From Aquincolibacterium sp964606385 (GTDB lineage Bacteria; Omnitrophota; Omnitrophia; Omnitrophales; Aquincolibacteriaceae): DNA of 64,000 bases. The position numbers and the translations under genes are program-made. Below the pieces are notes generated by a model. That model saw only the letters and a program-made list of their open reading frames with translations, was not told the DNA's origin and made no database searches. The stretch covers positions 62,001 to 126,000 of the forward strand of contig CAZSFZ010000002.1 in NCBI GenBank assembly GCA_964606385.1. Reading direction: 5' to 3'. Within the stretch, counting starts at the first letter, position 1. Each line of letters opens with the position of its first letter. Positions 1-8,910 of this stretch are shown piece after piece.

Positions 1-526
1 AGTATTTGACGGGCCAGCGCTTCCGTTCACTCGCGGCTCCCGCCGCCACCAGGATCCACCCGTTCTTTTCCGTCACCCCGAAGACTTCCAGCGTCCGCAT
101 GGCGAACACTTCATCCGCTTTATTGAAGAAAAGAAAAGTGGGCGGGACGGAAATGCCGGGCTCAACGGCCTCGAGCATTTCAAGATGGCGTTCCCGCATG
201 TTGACCCGCGTGAATTTCCTGAAAAGAGGCGTTCGCTTCTTGCAGGAAACCAGGAACGGGATCGCGGTATTGCGAAGATCCACGACGAGGTCATACCGGG
301 CTTTCCGAAGTTCCCCGATAAATTTCAGTTTTTTCCAAAAAGAGGCTTTTTTGTCGTAGATCACGATCTTGTGGATGTCCGGACTCCGTTGCAGGACGCT
401 TTGGGCGCGGGGACCGACCACCACCGTAAGACGCGCTTCGGGATACTTCTTCGAAAGCGCCATGATCACGGGAGTCGTCAGGATCACATCCCCAAAATTA
501 CTTAAGGTCACCACAAGAATGTTCAT
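1..526 (-). CDS. GT9 (heptosyltransferase-like) glycosyltransferase, C-terminus cut by window edge
   Basis: Only the first 175 codons are in the window; the frame is open to base 1. The start (ATG at 524-526) overlaps the stop of the upstream GT9 gene as ATGA, so the two are probably translationally coupled. The N-terminus has the family's glycine-rich opening (LSNFGDVILTTP, residues 7-18). The visible end reaches the family's mid-protein G-x-ERKRWPV motif. GT9 enzymes move heptose or a similar sugar from a nucleotide donor to the lipopolysaccharide inner core at the cytoplasmic face. It is the last of three consecutive GT9 domains in this block, so successive additions to one core oligosaccharide are likely. 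The exact sugar is unknown. Confidence 0.9.
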   Translation of the reverse strand, partial: MNILVVTLSNFGDVILTTPVIMALSKKYPEARLTVVVGPRAQSVLQRSPDIHKIVIYDKKASFWKKLKFIGELRKARYDLVVDLRNTAIPFLVSCKKRTPLFRKFTRVNMRERHLEMLEAVEPGISVPPTFLFFNKADEVFAMRTLEVFGVTEKNGWILVAAGAASERKRWPVKY

Positions 527-1545
527 GGCCGCCTCAGGACCCTTTCGATCGCGTCAAAAACTTCTTCGGGAACAATATGGGAAAGCCAGCCTTCTTCCGG
601 AAGATCTTTGCCGAAAAAAGGCACCGGATATCCCGTCGGGACGTATTGTAACACGAGACTTTCGCCGCTCCCACGGGGTCCGGTGAGTTTGGGGTCCGTG
701 GGGCCGAACAGGGCAACGACCGGAGCCCCGACGCCGGAGGCGATATGCATGGGCCCGGAGTCTCCCGTCACAAGGCACGCGGCGTGTTTATAGACAGCCG
801 CCGAAACGCGCAACCCCGTTTTCCCGACCAGGGAGATCACTTTGGCATTTCGGACCGAAGTGGCCAGCGCCTCCCAAAGCAGTTCGTCCTGGGAGGATCC
901 CGTGACCACGACCGGAAGTTTCCACCTCATTTCGATCATCTCGGCAAGTGCCGCAAAATGTCCGACCGGCCAGCGCTTGGGCTCCCAATTGGCGCCTAAA
1001 TGAAAACAAATATACCGAGAGTGTTTCCCGACACCGTGGGATTCAAGGATGCTCCGCGCGGCTTGCTCATCTTCTTCTTTGTAAAAAAACTGGTATTCTT
1101 TTTTGTCGGGAAGCTCAAATCCCGCCCCGCGCATCATATTGAAGAAATAATCCAGCTGATGCATCAGTTGAGCGGGCTCCTGGACCGCCCGCGTCATAAA
1201 CATCTTCCGCCCTTTTCCGTAGCCGATACGCTCTTTGACGCCCGCCATCGCTAAAAGCGCCGCGCGGGAACGGGAGCGATGGAAAAGATATCCTTGCTCC
1301 CAAGGCCCTTGTTTCCTTAACTCCATTAAAAATCCGGCCCGGGAGAGCCAGGAGCGGTGCGTGCTTTTTTCATCGAAACTTAAAAAACCCGAAACCGCAG
1401 GATGCGCTTCAAGGATCTCCCGGCAGCGCTCCGGGGCCATGCAAACGATCGAAGCCTCGGGATATTTTTTTTTGATGAGATCGAGCGCCGGCATCTGAAA
1501 AAGCAGGTCGCCGAGCCAATTCTTCATCACCGCAAGGATCTTCAT
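523..1545 (-). CDS. GT9 (heptosyltransferase-like) glycosyltransferase
   Basis: 340 residues, normal for ADP-heptose:LPS heptosyltransferases. The N-terminal acceptor half begins with MKNWLGDLLFQMPAL (7-21). GANWEPKRWP (184-193) opens the donor half, and GDSGPMH (261-267) plus FGPTDP (280-285) form the conserved nucleotide-sugar site. No membrane segment is seen. The start overlaps the stop of the GT4-GT9 fusion gene by 4 bp, and the stop overlaps the next GT9 gene by 4 bp, so this is an operon. Donor and acceptor sugars cannot be told from sequence; WaaF, WaaC or WaaQ-like roles are all possible. Confidence 0.93.
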   Translation of the reverse strand: MKILAVMKNWLGDLLFQMPALDLIKKKYPEASIVCMAPERCREILEAHPAVSGFLSFDEKSTHRSWLSRAGFLMELRKQGPWEQGYLFHRSRSRAALLAMAGVKERIGYGKGRKMFMTRAVQEPAQLMHQLDYFFNMMRGAGFELPDKKEYQFFYKEEDEQAARSILESHGVGKHSRYICFHLGANWEPKRWPVGHFAALAEMIEMRWKLPVVVTGSSQDELLWEALATSVRNAKVISLVGKTGLRVSAAVYKHAACLVTGDSGPMHIASGVGAPVVALFGPTDPKLTGPRGSGESLVLQYVPTGYPVPFFGKDLPEEGWLSHIVPEEVFDAIERVLRRP

Positions 1546-3638
1546 GACGCGAGAACCCTCTGGCAGTGTTCAAAAACTTCTTCCACGGAAATATGCTTGA
1601 GGCAGGCCAGGGTCTCTTTGGCCTTGCAAACGCCGTTGTAACACGGCTGGCACGGCAGATGATGCGAAAGCACATCGATCTTTTTTCCGGGCGGCACATG
1701 GCGCTTGGCGTCCGTCGGACCAAAAAGCGCAACGATCGGGACGTTCATGGCGGCCGCCATATGAAGCGGCGCCGTATCCCCGGTCACGACCAGATGGAAT
1801 TGTTTAAAAAATGCCGGTAATTCGTTCAGCTCGGTTTTGCCCATAAGGTCCAGGATCTTGCCGGTCCCGAAAGAATAAAAAGGCTGTCCCAGGTCGGCCT
1901 CCTCGGAAGAGCCGATCAGCACGATCCTCGCGTCATATTTTTCCAGAAGCCGTTTGGCCAAAGCGACAAAATGTTCCGACGGCCAGCGTTTGCTCGGCCA
2001 GTTCGGACTGGACCCCATCACGAACCCGATGATCCGTGTAGATTCCTTCGGTTCAAGCGTCGCGATCATTTGTTTTGCTTTTTCAAGGTCCGCGGCCTTA
2101 GGCCAGAGTTCCAGGGCGTCATCGAATTTAACGACGCCGGCCTTGGACAGAACACGGAATTGATGGCGCAGGGGCGAATCACCGACCTCAAAGGTCCTGT
2201 CGGGCCGGTTCAGCAGAAAACCCCATTGCCCGCGTTCGAAACCGAAACGCTGGACCGCTCCCCCGAGATAAGCGAGGAGATGCGTCCATTTATTATTATG
2301 GAGATCGACGGACATATCGAAACCTTCACGGCGCACGCGGCGGGCGGTTTTCAGAAGATAAAAAAGATTCGAAAGTTTCTTCCGGTCCACCAGGATCATG
2401 TCATCCAGATACGGGCAGGATGAAACGATCGGCGCGAGTTTACGGTCCACCAGAAGCGTGATCGCCGCGTCCGGATAACGCTCCTTAAGCATCCGGAGGC
2501 TCGGCACGACCAGGATCAGGTCCCCCATCGCCCCCAGCTTGATCACCAGGATCCGCCGGCGTTTGCGGACTTCCTGATAAACGTCGAGCGTTTTCTTGAC
2601 CATTTGCTCGAGGTTGAACTGCTCCTCCACTTTTTTCCTCAATTTCACCGCAAACGATTTGGCCTTTTCCCGGTCCGTCAGAAGCTCGTACATGGCCTCC
2701 GCCATGGCGGGAATATTGCGCGGGGGGAACAAAAGCCCCGTCTCATGGTGCTCAATAATGTCCCGAACGCCACCCAGCCATGTCGCTACCACAGGCGTTC
2801 CCACCGCTCCCGCTTCAATGACAACACGGCCGAAGGGCTCGGGGATCAGCGAGGAAAGAACCAACAGGTCGGATGCCGCCAAAAGGCCGGGAACGTCGCG
2901 GGTCGGGGGCAGGATCTTGACACAAGATTCAAGTCCAAATTGATGGACCGTTTTTTTCATCAGGTCTGTGTAACGGTGCCGACCGCGTCCTTCGGACCCT
3001 ACGATCCAGACTTCAAAATGGGAAAGCCGGCTTCGGAGCAGGTGCACGGCCTTAAGGAATTCCACCTGTCCTTTGCCGGCGGAAAATCTTCCCATCTGAA
3101 GGATCCGCATGGGACCTTTATGTTTTTCGAATTTTGCGAAGGAAAAGGTGAATTGAGAAAGGTCGACGCCCCGAGGGATCAGCCGGATGCGATCCGGCGG
3201 CACGTTGAATTCGTCGATCATTCGCCGCCCGATCGCGTGTGAAGCCACGATCACGCGTTTGCCCCATCCCATGACATAACTCATGGGATGCACGGAATAG
3301 TGGCCGTGGCAGGTTGTGATGAACGGAACGCCGGTCTTGCGTGCCGCAAGCCACCCGAGCCACGCCGGGACGCGGCTTCGCGCGTGAATGATATCCACAC
3401 GCTCGCGCTGAATGATCTTCACGAGTTCTTCGACCAGAAAAAGTCCGGCCAATGATTTCTGATGAACGGGAAGCCCGTAATGAGGGATACCGATCTTTTG
3501 GAGCTCGGCCACGAGCGACCCGCCGGATGAGACGACTACCGTCGCGTGGCCTTCCTTTTTCATGGCGCGCGCGAGGTCCACGACCCCGCGTTCGGTCCCG
3601 CCGAGTTCGAGTCCCGGCAAAAGCTGCATTACCTTCAT
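1542..3638 (-). CDS. two-domain glycosyltransferase: GT4 fused to GT9
   Basis: 698 residues in one frame, about twice the length of either family alone. Residues 1-358 are a GT4 enzyme: an N-terminal GGTER loop, then the retaining-GT E-x7-E motif with E267 and E275 (EPFGRVVIE). Residues 361-698 are a complete GT9 domain starting RILVIKLGAMGDL and ending with GDTAPLHMAAAM and FGPTDA. The joint at about 350-360 is a short basic stretch (VRKRRR). GT4 and GT9 enzymes usually act in succession on the LPS core, so the fusion may couple two sugar additions. ATGA overlaps join it to both neighbours. A merged assembly is unlikely because the frame is continuous. Confidence 0.92.
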   Translation of the reverse strand: MKVMQLLPGLELGGTERGVVDLARAMKKEGHATVVVSSGGSLVAELQKIGIPHYGLPVHQKSLAGLFLVEELVKIIQRERVDIIHARSRVPAWLGWLAARKTGVPFITTCHGHYSVHPMSYVMGWGKRVIVASHAIGRRMIDEFNVPPDRIRLIPRGVDLSQFTFSFAKFEKHKGPMRILQMGRFSAGKGQVEFLKAVHLLRSRLSHFEVWIVGSEGRGRHRYTDLMKKTVHQFGLESCVKILPPTRDVPGLLAASDLLVLSSLIPEPFGRVVIEAGAVGTPVVATWLGGVRDIIEHHETGLLFPPRNIPAMAEAMYELLTDREKAKSFAVKLRKKVEEQFNLEQMVKKTLDVYQEVRKRRRILVIKLGAMGDLILVVPSLRMLKERYPDAAITLLVDRKLAPIVSSCPYLDDMILVDRKKLSNLFYLLKTARRVRREGFDMSVDLHNNKWTHLLAYLGGAVQRFGFERGQWGFLLNRPDRTFEVGDSPLRHQFRVLSKAGVVKFDDALELWPKAADLEKAKQMIATLEPKESTRIIGFVMGSSPNWPSKRWPSEHFVALAKRLLEKYDARIVLIGSSEEADLGQPFYSFGTGKILDLMGKTELNELPAFFKQFHLVVTGDTAPLHMAAAMNVPIVALFGPTDAKRHVPPGKKIDVLSHHLPCQPCYNGVCKAKETLACLKHISVEEVFEHCQRVLAS

Positions 3639-5584
3639 ATCATGGCCCCCAACTTCTCAACCAATGCGCCTTTTTCGCGCTGAAGGACCGCCGTCGCGGG
3701 TTTTTTAACGAGTTCCGTGATATTCTTTTCCAAATCCGCCAAACCGCTCAAGGTCACGAGCCCGCGCTGCGCGAGGATCTGGTGAAAACGGTAATGTTTC
3801 GCGGGAAGGTCGCCTTCGCCGCAGCTTAGCACGATCACATGCTTCCCAGTCCCTACGGCTTCCGAGATCATAGCGAGACTGTCTTCCGTCACGATCAGAA
3901 GCTCCGCAAGCCCCATCATGCCGCCCGCGGCGTAGGGCGGGTTTTCCTCGTTCGCCGCCACAAAAAATCTGCAGCCCGGATGCTGGACAAGTGTGTTTTT
4001 AAGAAAACGTTCCGCGGGCGCGGAGGTCCGGCGTGAAGTGGTGATCATGTAATCCCCCGCGTGAGTACTGACGCGCTTCAAAACCGAACAGAGTTTTTCC
4101 ATATCAGAAACGGTCAGGTCATAACCCCGCGTGGCGCCGCCGATAAAGACCGCTATCTTCGGGCGCGCACTTTCCTCAAGCTTTGCGAGAAGTTCTTTCA
4201 CATCCGATTCGCGGTCCATGATTTTATAACCGCTTGGCATGATCACGCAGCGAAGCGTCCTCTTCGGTACTTTGCCTCCATCATGCGCCGGCACGATCGC
4301 AAGATCGTAGTGCGTCAGGGAGTAGGGAAAAGGCGGCTTCATGATGACGATCTTTTTGGCGCCGGTTTCTTTCGCGAGAAGCATCTGGATGGGCGCAAGG
4401 CCGGAACCCGCCGCGATCAGGTAGTCCGCGCTCACCGGCTCGATCGCCTGAAAAGTTTCCGCCGTCAGAAAGGGCTTGAGCCAGGAAAGTCGCCCCTGGA
4501 TCCAGGGTTTCATCAAAAAAGCCAATCCGAAAAGAGCCATCCTGTGGAAAGCTGAACGGTATTCGACATGGATCCGTTCCGTCTCGAATTTAAGGCCGGG
4601 ACGGCCGTGGAATTCCTTGAACTCCGAAAGCATCTCGGCCACAACTTCGGACTGCTTAAAATGGCCCGCCTTCCCGTCTGAAAGGATCACGATCTTCCGG
4701 TCCCAGGAATATTTCCAGCGTTTGTTCTCCCAGAGCCATTGATTCGGAAATTTGCGGATAAAACCTTCGAGCAATTCAATATATTGCCGGGCCTGGAACT
4801 CGATACGCGCTTGCGGCTCAAGGGAGGGGTCATCTTTCAGGACCTCCTCGGAATACACCTCATGCTCACGTCCTCCGGTCCTCACAATAAAGAACGGCAT
4901 GATGAACGCGTCCGTCCGGTGCGCTAACTGGAAAGCCCCGATCGGGACCGTGGTTCTCCTCCCAAAGAACGGAAGGATGATCCCCTCGGTTTTTCCGGCC
5001 GATTGGTCGCCAAGCACCCCTACCATTTTTTTCTCCCGGAGCGCGCGGATCAGACCGCGGATACCCGCGCCGCGGCTGATCGAGACCGATCCGTGACTCT
5101 CGCGAAGTTCATTGATCAATCCGTTAAGCTTGGGATATTTCTGATCGCGCGCCAGCACATAGATCGGTGTGCCGCGAAGCCCGGACCAGACCTGCAAAAG
5201 TTCCCAATTCCCGAAATGGGCGGTGAGAAGCACCCCGCCGTGCCCCGAACGCAGAAGCGCTTCATAGCGTTCCAGGTGGTGGATCTTGACATCGAGATCA
5301 TGGTGCTTGCGTTTCATCTTCCTGAACGACATGATCTCTACCACATTTTGTCCCATGAACCCGAAGTGATCGCGCACGGCTTTCCATCGCTCGCGTGGCG
5401 TCAATTGGCTCCCAAGCGCCGCCTTCATGTTGATGTAAGCCACGCGGCGCTTCTTTGAAACATAGAAGATTCCGCGGCCCAAAAGATCACCGATCTTCAG
5501 TCCCGCGGAAAAGGGGATGCGTTCAAAAATAAAAATGAGTATGTGGGCGACGGAACAAGCCGCCCGGTCAAGCAGGTCATTCAT
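3635..5584 (-). CDS. fusion of LpxL-type lipid A acyltransferase and ELM1-family domain
   Basis: 649 residues. Residues 1-292 match the LpxL/HtrB lysophospholipid acyltransferase family: an N-terminal hydrophobic helix (about 8-25), the catalytic H-x4-E motif in HFGNWE (H123, E128) and a GDQSAGK motif near 192-198. Residues 297-649 match the ELM1 family (DUF1022), a GT-B-like fold: SDGKAGHFKQSE near 302, a TTSRRT motif, NPPYAAGG, and TEDSLAMISEA near the end. LpxL adds secondary acyl chains to Kdo-lipid A; bacterial ELM1 proteins have no firm function but lie among cell-envelope genes. Upstream is lpxK, abutting by one base; downstream the GT fusion overlaps as ATGA. The second half may be a sugar transferase; this is inference. 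Confidence 0.9.
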   Translation of the reverse strand: MNDLLDRAACSVAHILIFIFERIPFSAGLKIGDLLGRGIFYVSKKRRVAYINMKAALGSQLTPRERWKAVRDHFGFMGQNVVEIMSFRKMKRKHHDLDVKIHHLERYEALLRSGHGGVLLTAHFGNWELLQVWSGLRGTPIYVLARDQKYPKLNGLINELRESHGSVSISRGAGIRGLIRALREKKMVGVLGDQSAGKTEGIILPFFGRRTTVPIGAFQLAHRTDAFIMPFFIVRTGGREHEVYSEEVLKDDPSLEPQARIEFQARQYIELLEGFIRKFPNQWLWENKRWKYSWDRKIVILSDGKAGHFKQSEVVAEMLSEFKEFHGRPGLKFETERIHVEYRSAFHRMALFGLAFLMKPWIQGRLSWLKPFLTAETFQAIEPVSADYLIAAGSGLAPIQMLLAKETGAKKIVIMKPPFPYSLTHYDLAIVPAHDGGKVPKRTLRCVIMPSGYKIMDRESDVKELLAKLEESARPKIAVFIGGATRGYDLTVSDMEKLCSVLKRVSTHAGDYMITTSRRTSAPAERFLKNTLVQHPGCRFFVAANEENPPYAAGGMMGLAELLIVTEDSLAMISEAVGTGKHVIVLSCGEGDLPAKHYRFHQILAQRGLVTLSGLADLEKNITELVKKPATAVLQREKGALVEKLGAMI

Positions 5585-6633
5585 CAGTTCTTGACTCCCA
5601 AGAGACGGAACAGCCGGTCCGTCAGGATCTCCTCCCCCGACACGACCTTGAGGCGCGCGGCCAGGACGAGAGGGTTAAGCGTTTCCGCGATAAGCTGGCG
5701 GGAACGGTAAAAATCCTTTTCCGTCGTGATGATCTCTTCCGCGCCAGCGGATTGCGCGACTTCCTTGACCTTCAGAAGTTCTTCTTTGGTGTATTCATGA
5801 TGGTCCAGGAATTCAAAGTTCCGGACCGTTTTGAGCTGGTAACGCTGCAGGACGAGCTGGAAAGACCGTGGCGTTCCGACCGCCGCAAAGGAGGCGACGC
5901 GCCGGCCGTTCATTTTTTCGATCGCCATCCGGACCTTGGTCTTCGCGCGATAGAGGAAAAGCACCTCCATCATGGTCTCGATGATCCTGGCCTGGGGCGC
6001 CAGCGCGGCGATCTTTTCTTTGAGCTTTTTAAGCTCTTCCGGGGTCACCAGGTTCACATGGGTAAGCACAATGATGGCCGCGCGGTTTAAAACGCCGAGC
6101 GGTTCGCGCAGAATGCCTCGAGGGATAAGCTTTCCGTTCCCAAAAGGATTGAGCGAGTTGATGACGATGATATCCACATCGCGGTGAAGGACCTGGTGCT
6201 GAAGACCGTCATCCAGGATGGCGATGTCCACGTGCCTTTTTTCTTCTTTGACGCGCTGGGCGACTTTCGCGCGGTCTTTTCCGACCCCGATCACCGCGGC
6301 TGGAAGATGATTCTGGAGTTCTAGGGCTTCGTCATGACTGTAACCGCGCGTAAGGACCAGAGGAACACGCCGGTGCATGCCGATCTTGCGCGCCAGGTAC
6401 TCCACAAAAGGGGTTTTGCCGGTCCCGCCCCAGGTCAGATTCCCGACACTGATCACGGGATAAGGAAGATGTTTTCGCTTCAGGACCTTTTTTTCATAGA
6501 GCCTGCGGAACGTCTGGACTCCGAGCCCGTAACCCCATGCCGCGAACGAAAGAAAGCCCGAAAGCACGCCGCCCGTCGGGTCATTTTGCTTGTCCTCCGC
6601 CAAGAGACGGAAGTAATTCTTCATGCTGTCCAT
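5584..6633 (-). CDS. lpxK: tetraacyldisaccharide 4'-kinase
   Basis: 349 residues, typical for LpxK, which phosphorylates the 4' position of the lipid A disaccharide at the inner membrane. A hydrophobic N-terminal segment (about 22-42) precedes the P-loop GGTGKTP (69-75). DDGLQH (141-146) is the conserved acidic motif. The ATG at 6633 lies 53 bases inside the end of waaA in another frame; a second ATG at 6624 is an alternative and neither has a strong Shine-Dalgarno site, so coupling to waaA is likely. The stop abuts the LpxL-ELM1 start. Confidence 0.96.
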   Translation of the reverse strand: MDSMKNYFRLLAEDKQNDPTGGVLSGFLSFAAWGYGLGVQTFRRLYEKKVLKRKHLPYPVISVGNLTWGGTGKTPFVEYLARKIGMHRRVPLVLTRGYSHDEALELQNHLPAAVIGVGKDRAKVAQRVKEEKRHVDIAILDDGLQHQVLHRDVDIIVINSLNPFGNGKLIPRGILREPLGVLNRAAIIVLTHVNLVTPEELKKLKEKIAALAPQARIIETMMEVLFLYRAKTKVRMAIEKMNGRRVASFAAVGTPRSFQLVLQRYQLKTVRNFEFLDHHEYTKEELLKVKEVAQSAGAEEIITTEKDFYRSRQLIAETLNPLVLAARLKVVSGEEILTDRLFRLLGVKN

Positions 6634-7975
6634 TGCCTAAAATCCTTTCTTGGGTACGCCGGCCCTTCAGGAACGTCAGGATCCACCCGGCCTGACGTTT
6701 GCTGGCACCCCGTAAACGGTTAACGATCTGAAAAGCTTTTTGCCCCATCGTACAACGCTTGCCCTCATTCGCGAGGAGCTCTGCCGCCGCGGACGACAAT
6801 TCGTCCGGGGCCGAGATCCTGAGAGCGCCGCCGTCATGATCGAGCTGGTGGTAGATCTTGTGAAAGTTAAAAACGTGCGGTCCATGGATGACCGCCTTGC
6901 TGAAACGCGCGGGCTCGATCGGGTTCTGACCCCCGTGAGGGATCAGGCTCCCGCCCATGAACACGAGATCCGCGATTCCGTACAGATTTTTGAGAACTCC
7001 CAACTGGTCCAGGATCTGCACCTGAGGGGCGATCCATTGTCCCTCCGGCCCGGAACCTTCTTGCTTCTTTGATGATGATAAGACCATACTGAAACCGAAT
7101 TTTTCTAATTGCCTCAAAAGACCTTCCGAGCGTTCAATGTGGCGCGGCGCGAGGACCAGCTTGAGAGCCGGGAACCGCTCACGCAGTATTTTGAAGGATG
7201 TCAGAAGCGCTTCTTCTTCTCCCGGATGCGTGCTGCCCGCGATCCACACGATATCTTCCGGCGCATAGCCCCAGGCCTGCCGTAATTCCGCGGGATGGAC
7301 CGCGTTGTCTCCCAGCCATTCCGCTTGGTCGAACTTCATGTTCCCCATATCCCGCACGGATTCCGCGGTGATGCCCAATTGGCGGAAGCGGTCCGCGTCG
7401 TCCGGGGATTGCGCCAGCACAAAATCAAGCTTCCCCCAGAGCGGCGTGAAAAGCCAAGGGAAAACCCGGTACCGCTTGAAGGAACGTTGGGACAACCGGG
7501 CATTGATCACGCCAACCGGGATATCCCTTCGTTTGGCTTCCGTCAAAAGGTTCGGCCAGATCTCGGTTTCGACCAGCAAAAGACAGACCGGCTGGAAGAG
7601 ATCCAAAAAGCGTTTGACCACGGCGGTCAGATCGAACGGAAAATAACAGACATGGACCCGTTCCCCCGCGAACTTTTTCGCGATCCTCTGGCCCGTGGGT
7701 GTCACCGTCGTGAGTAATAGATCGAATTCCGGCGCCGAAGCCAGCCACTCCTGGATGAATTTCTCGACCGCCATCACTTCCCCAACGCTCACGGCATGAA
7801 GCCAGATTATTTTTTTACCTTTAAATTTCCCAGCCCAATCCTTCGGAAAAATCCCGCGGCGCTCACGCCAAAGCGCGGAGGGATCTTCGGCCTGACGAAG
7901 CTTCATTAGGAAGATGGGCGCATAAAAGATCCCGAAAACGATAAACGCCAAATTATAGAGAATATTTCTGATCAT
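6581..7975 (-). CDS. waaA: 3-deoxy-D-manno-octulosonic acid (Kdo) transferase
   Basis: 464 residues, somewhat longer than the usual 420-430. The enzyme adds Kdo to lipid A precursor. It has an N-terminal membrane anchor (about 5-24) and the conserved LHAVSVGEVMA segment (59-69) with catalytic E66. AGSTHPGEEE and the late GGSLIPHGGQNPIEPA motif are the donor-binding elements of the family. The extra length is a basic C-terminal tail (after about residue 430) that is also the stretch overlapped by the lpxK start. It opens the LPS block; xerC ends 46 bases upstream and no convincing promoter is seen in that gap. Confidence 0.96.
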   Translation of the reverse strand: MIRNILYNLAFIVFGIFYAPIFLMKLRQAEDPSALWRERRGIFPKDWAGKFKGKKIIWLHAVSVGEVMAVEKFIQEWLASAPEFDLLLTTVTPTGQRIAKKFAGERVHVCYFPFDLTAVVKRFLDLFQPVCLLLVETEIWPNLLTEAKRRDIPVGVINARLSQRSFKRYRVFPWLFTPLWGKLDFVLAQSPDDADRFRQLGITAESVRDMGNMKFDQAEWLGDNAVHPAELRQAWGYAPEDIVWIAGSTHPGEEEALLTSFKILRERFPALKLVLAPRHIERSEGLLRQLEKFGFSMVLSSSKKQEGSGPEGQWIAPQVQILDQLGVLKNLYGIADLVFMGGSLIPHGGQNPIEPARFSKAVIHGPHVFNFHKIYHQLDHDGGALRISAPDELSSAAAELLANEGKRCTMGQKAFQIVNRLRGASKRQAGWILTFLKGRRTQERILGNGQHEELLPSLGGGQAK

Positions 7976-8021
7976 TTTCTGTCTTCTTTTAAGATTTCCA
8001 ATTTAAATTCAAAATAAAATC

Positions 8022-8900
8022 TCACGCCCTCGGATGCGCCGCCGCGTAAGCATCCTTCAAGCGCTGGGTCGTCACGTGCGTGTAGATCTGTGTGGTCGAA
8101 AGATTCGCGTGCCCCAAAAGCTCCTGAACACTCCGAAGGTCCGCCCCGCGATCCAGCATGTGCGTCGCGAACGAATGGCGGAACGTGTGAGGCGAGATCT
8201 CTTTCCCGAGCCCCGTCCGTTTCACATATTTCAGGATCATCCTCCGGACGCTCCGGTCCGTGAGACGGCTCCCGATCCGGCTGATGAACAAAGGTTTCTT
8301 GATCGCGTTCGCGGCTTCGCGCGGAGCCTTCATGTCCAGGTAAGCGCGCAAAACGTTCAGAGCCGTTTGTCCCACGGGCACGATCCGTTCCTTTTTCCCT
8401 TTACCTCGCACCCGGACAAGCCCCTGAAAAAAATCGAGATCATCATGATTGAGCCCCGCGAGTTCGCTCACGCGAAGACCGGAGCTATAGAGCATCTCGA
8501 GGATCGCCTTGTCGCGCTTCTCCTCCCAATTGTTTCTGGAGGGGGCTTCCAGAAGTTTCGTGATTTCATCGGGATTCATGAACGAAGGAAGTTTCTTTTC
8601 CTTCTTGGGGGTCGCAATCCCCGCCGCGGGGTTCTGCGTCAGGATGTTTTCTCGCACCAGGTATTTGAAGAATGAACGGAGGCAGGCGAGTTTGCGGGAA
8701 ATGGAGCTTTTGCTGTAATCTCGGGTCTTCAAGAACGCCAAAAAAGAGCGGATGTCTAGGTACGTCAGGTCCTTGAAATCCTTTTCGGCGATGAATTTCC
8801 CGAATTCCCGGAGGTCGATCCCGTAGTTCTTGACCGTGTGCTCGGAAGCGCCCTTTTCGGTCGCGAGAAAACCCAGGAAGTCTTCGACGTTTTTACTCAT
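8022..8900 (-). CDS. xerC: tyrosine recombinase XerC/XerD
   Basis: 292 residues, the normal size. The N-terminal SAM-like DNA-binding domain covers about 1-90 and the catalytic domain about 105-285. All catalytic residues are visible: R143 (GLRVSEL), K167 (RGKGKKER), H238 and R241 (HTFRH), H264 (LGHANLSTT) and Y273 (QIYTH). Xer recombinases resolve chromosome dimers at dif sites. The gene starts 10 bases after the topA stop without a clear Shine-Dalgarno site, so coupling is likely. The order dprA-topA-xerC is widely conserved, which favours XerC; XerC and XerD cannot be separated with certainty. Confidence 0.95.
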   Translation of the reverse strand: MSKNVEDFLGFLATEKGASEHTVKNYGIDLREFGKFIAEKDFKDLTYLDIRSFLAFLKTRDYSKSSISRKLACLRSFFKYLVRENILTQNPAAGIATPKKEKKLPSFMNPDEITKLLEAPSRNNWEEKRDKAILEMLYSSGLRVSELAGLNHDDLDFFQGLVRVRGKGKKERIVPVGQTALNVLRAYLDMKAPREAANAIKKPLFISRIGSRLTDRSVRRMILKYVKRTGLGKEISPHTFRHSFATHMLDRGADLRSVQELLGHANLSTTQIYTHVTTQRLKDAYAAAHPRA

Positions 8901-8910
8901 GGTCTGCGGC

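Noticed and set aside
1542..3638. GT4-GT9 gene as two genes joined by a lost stop
   Set aside because: The frame is continuous, both halves are complete, and the linker is short; no start codon with a Shine-Dalgarno site is obvious at the second half.
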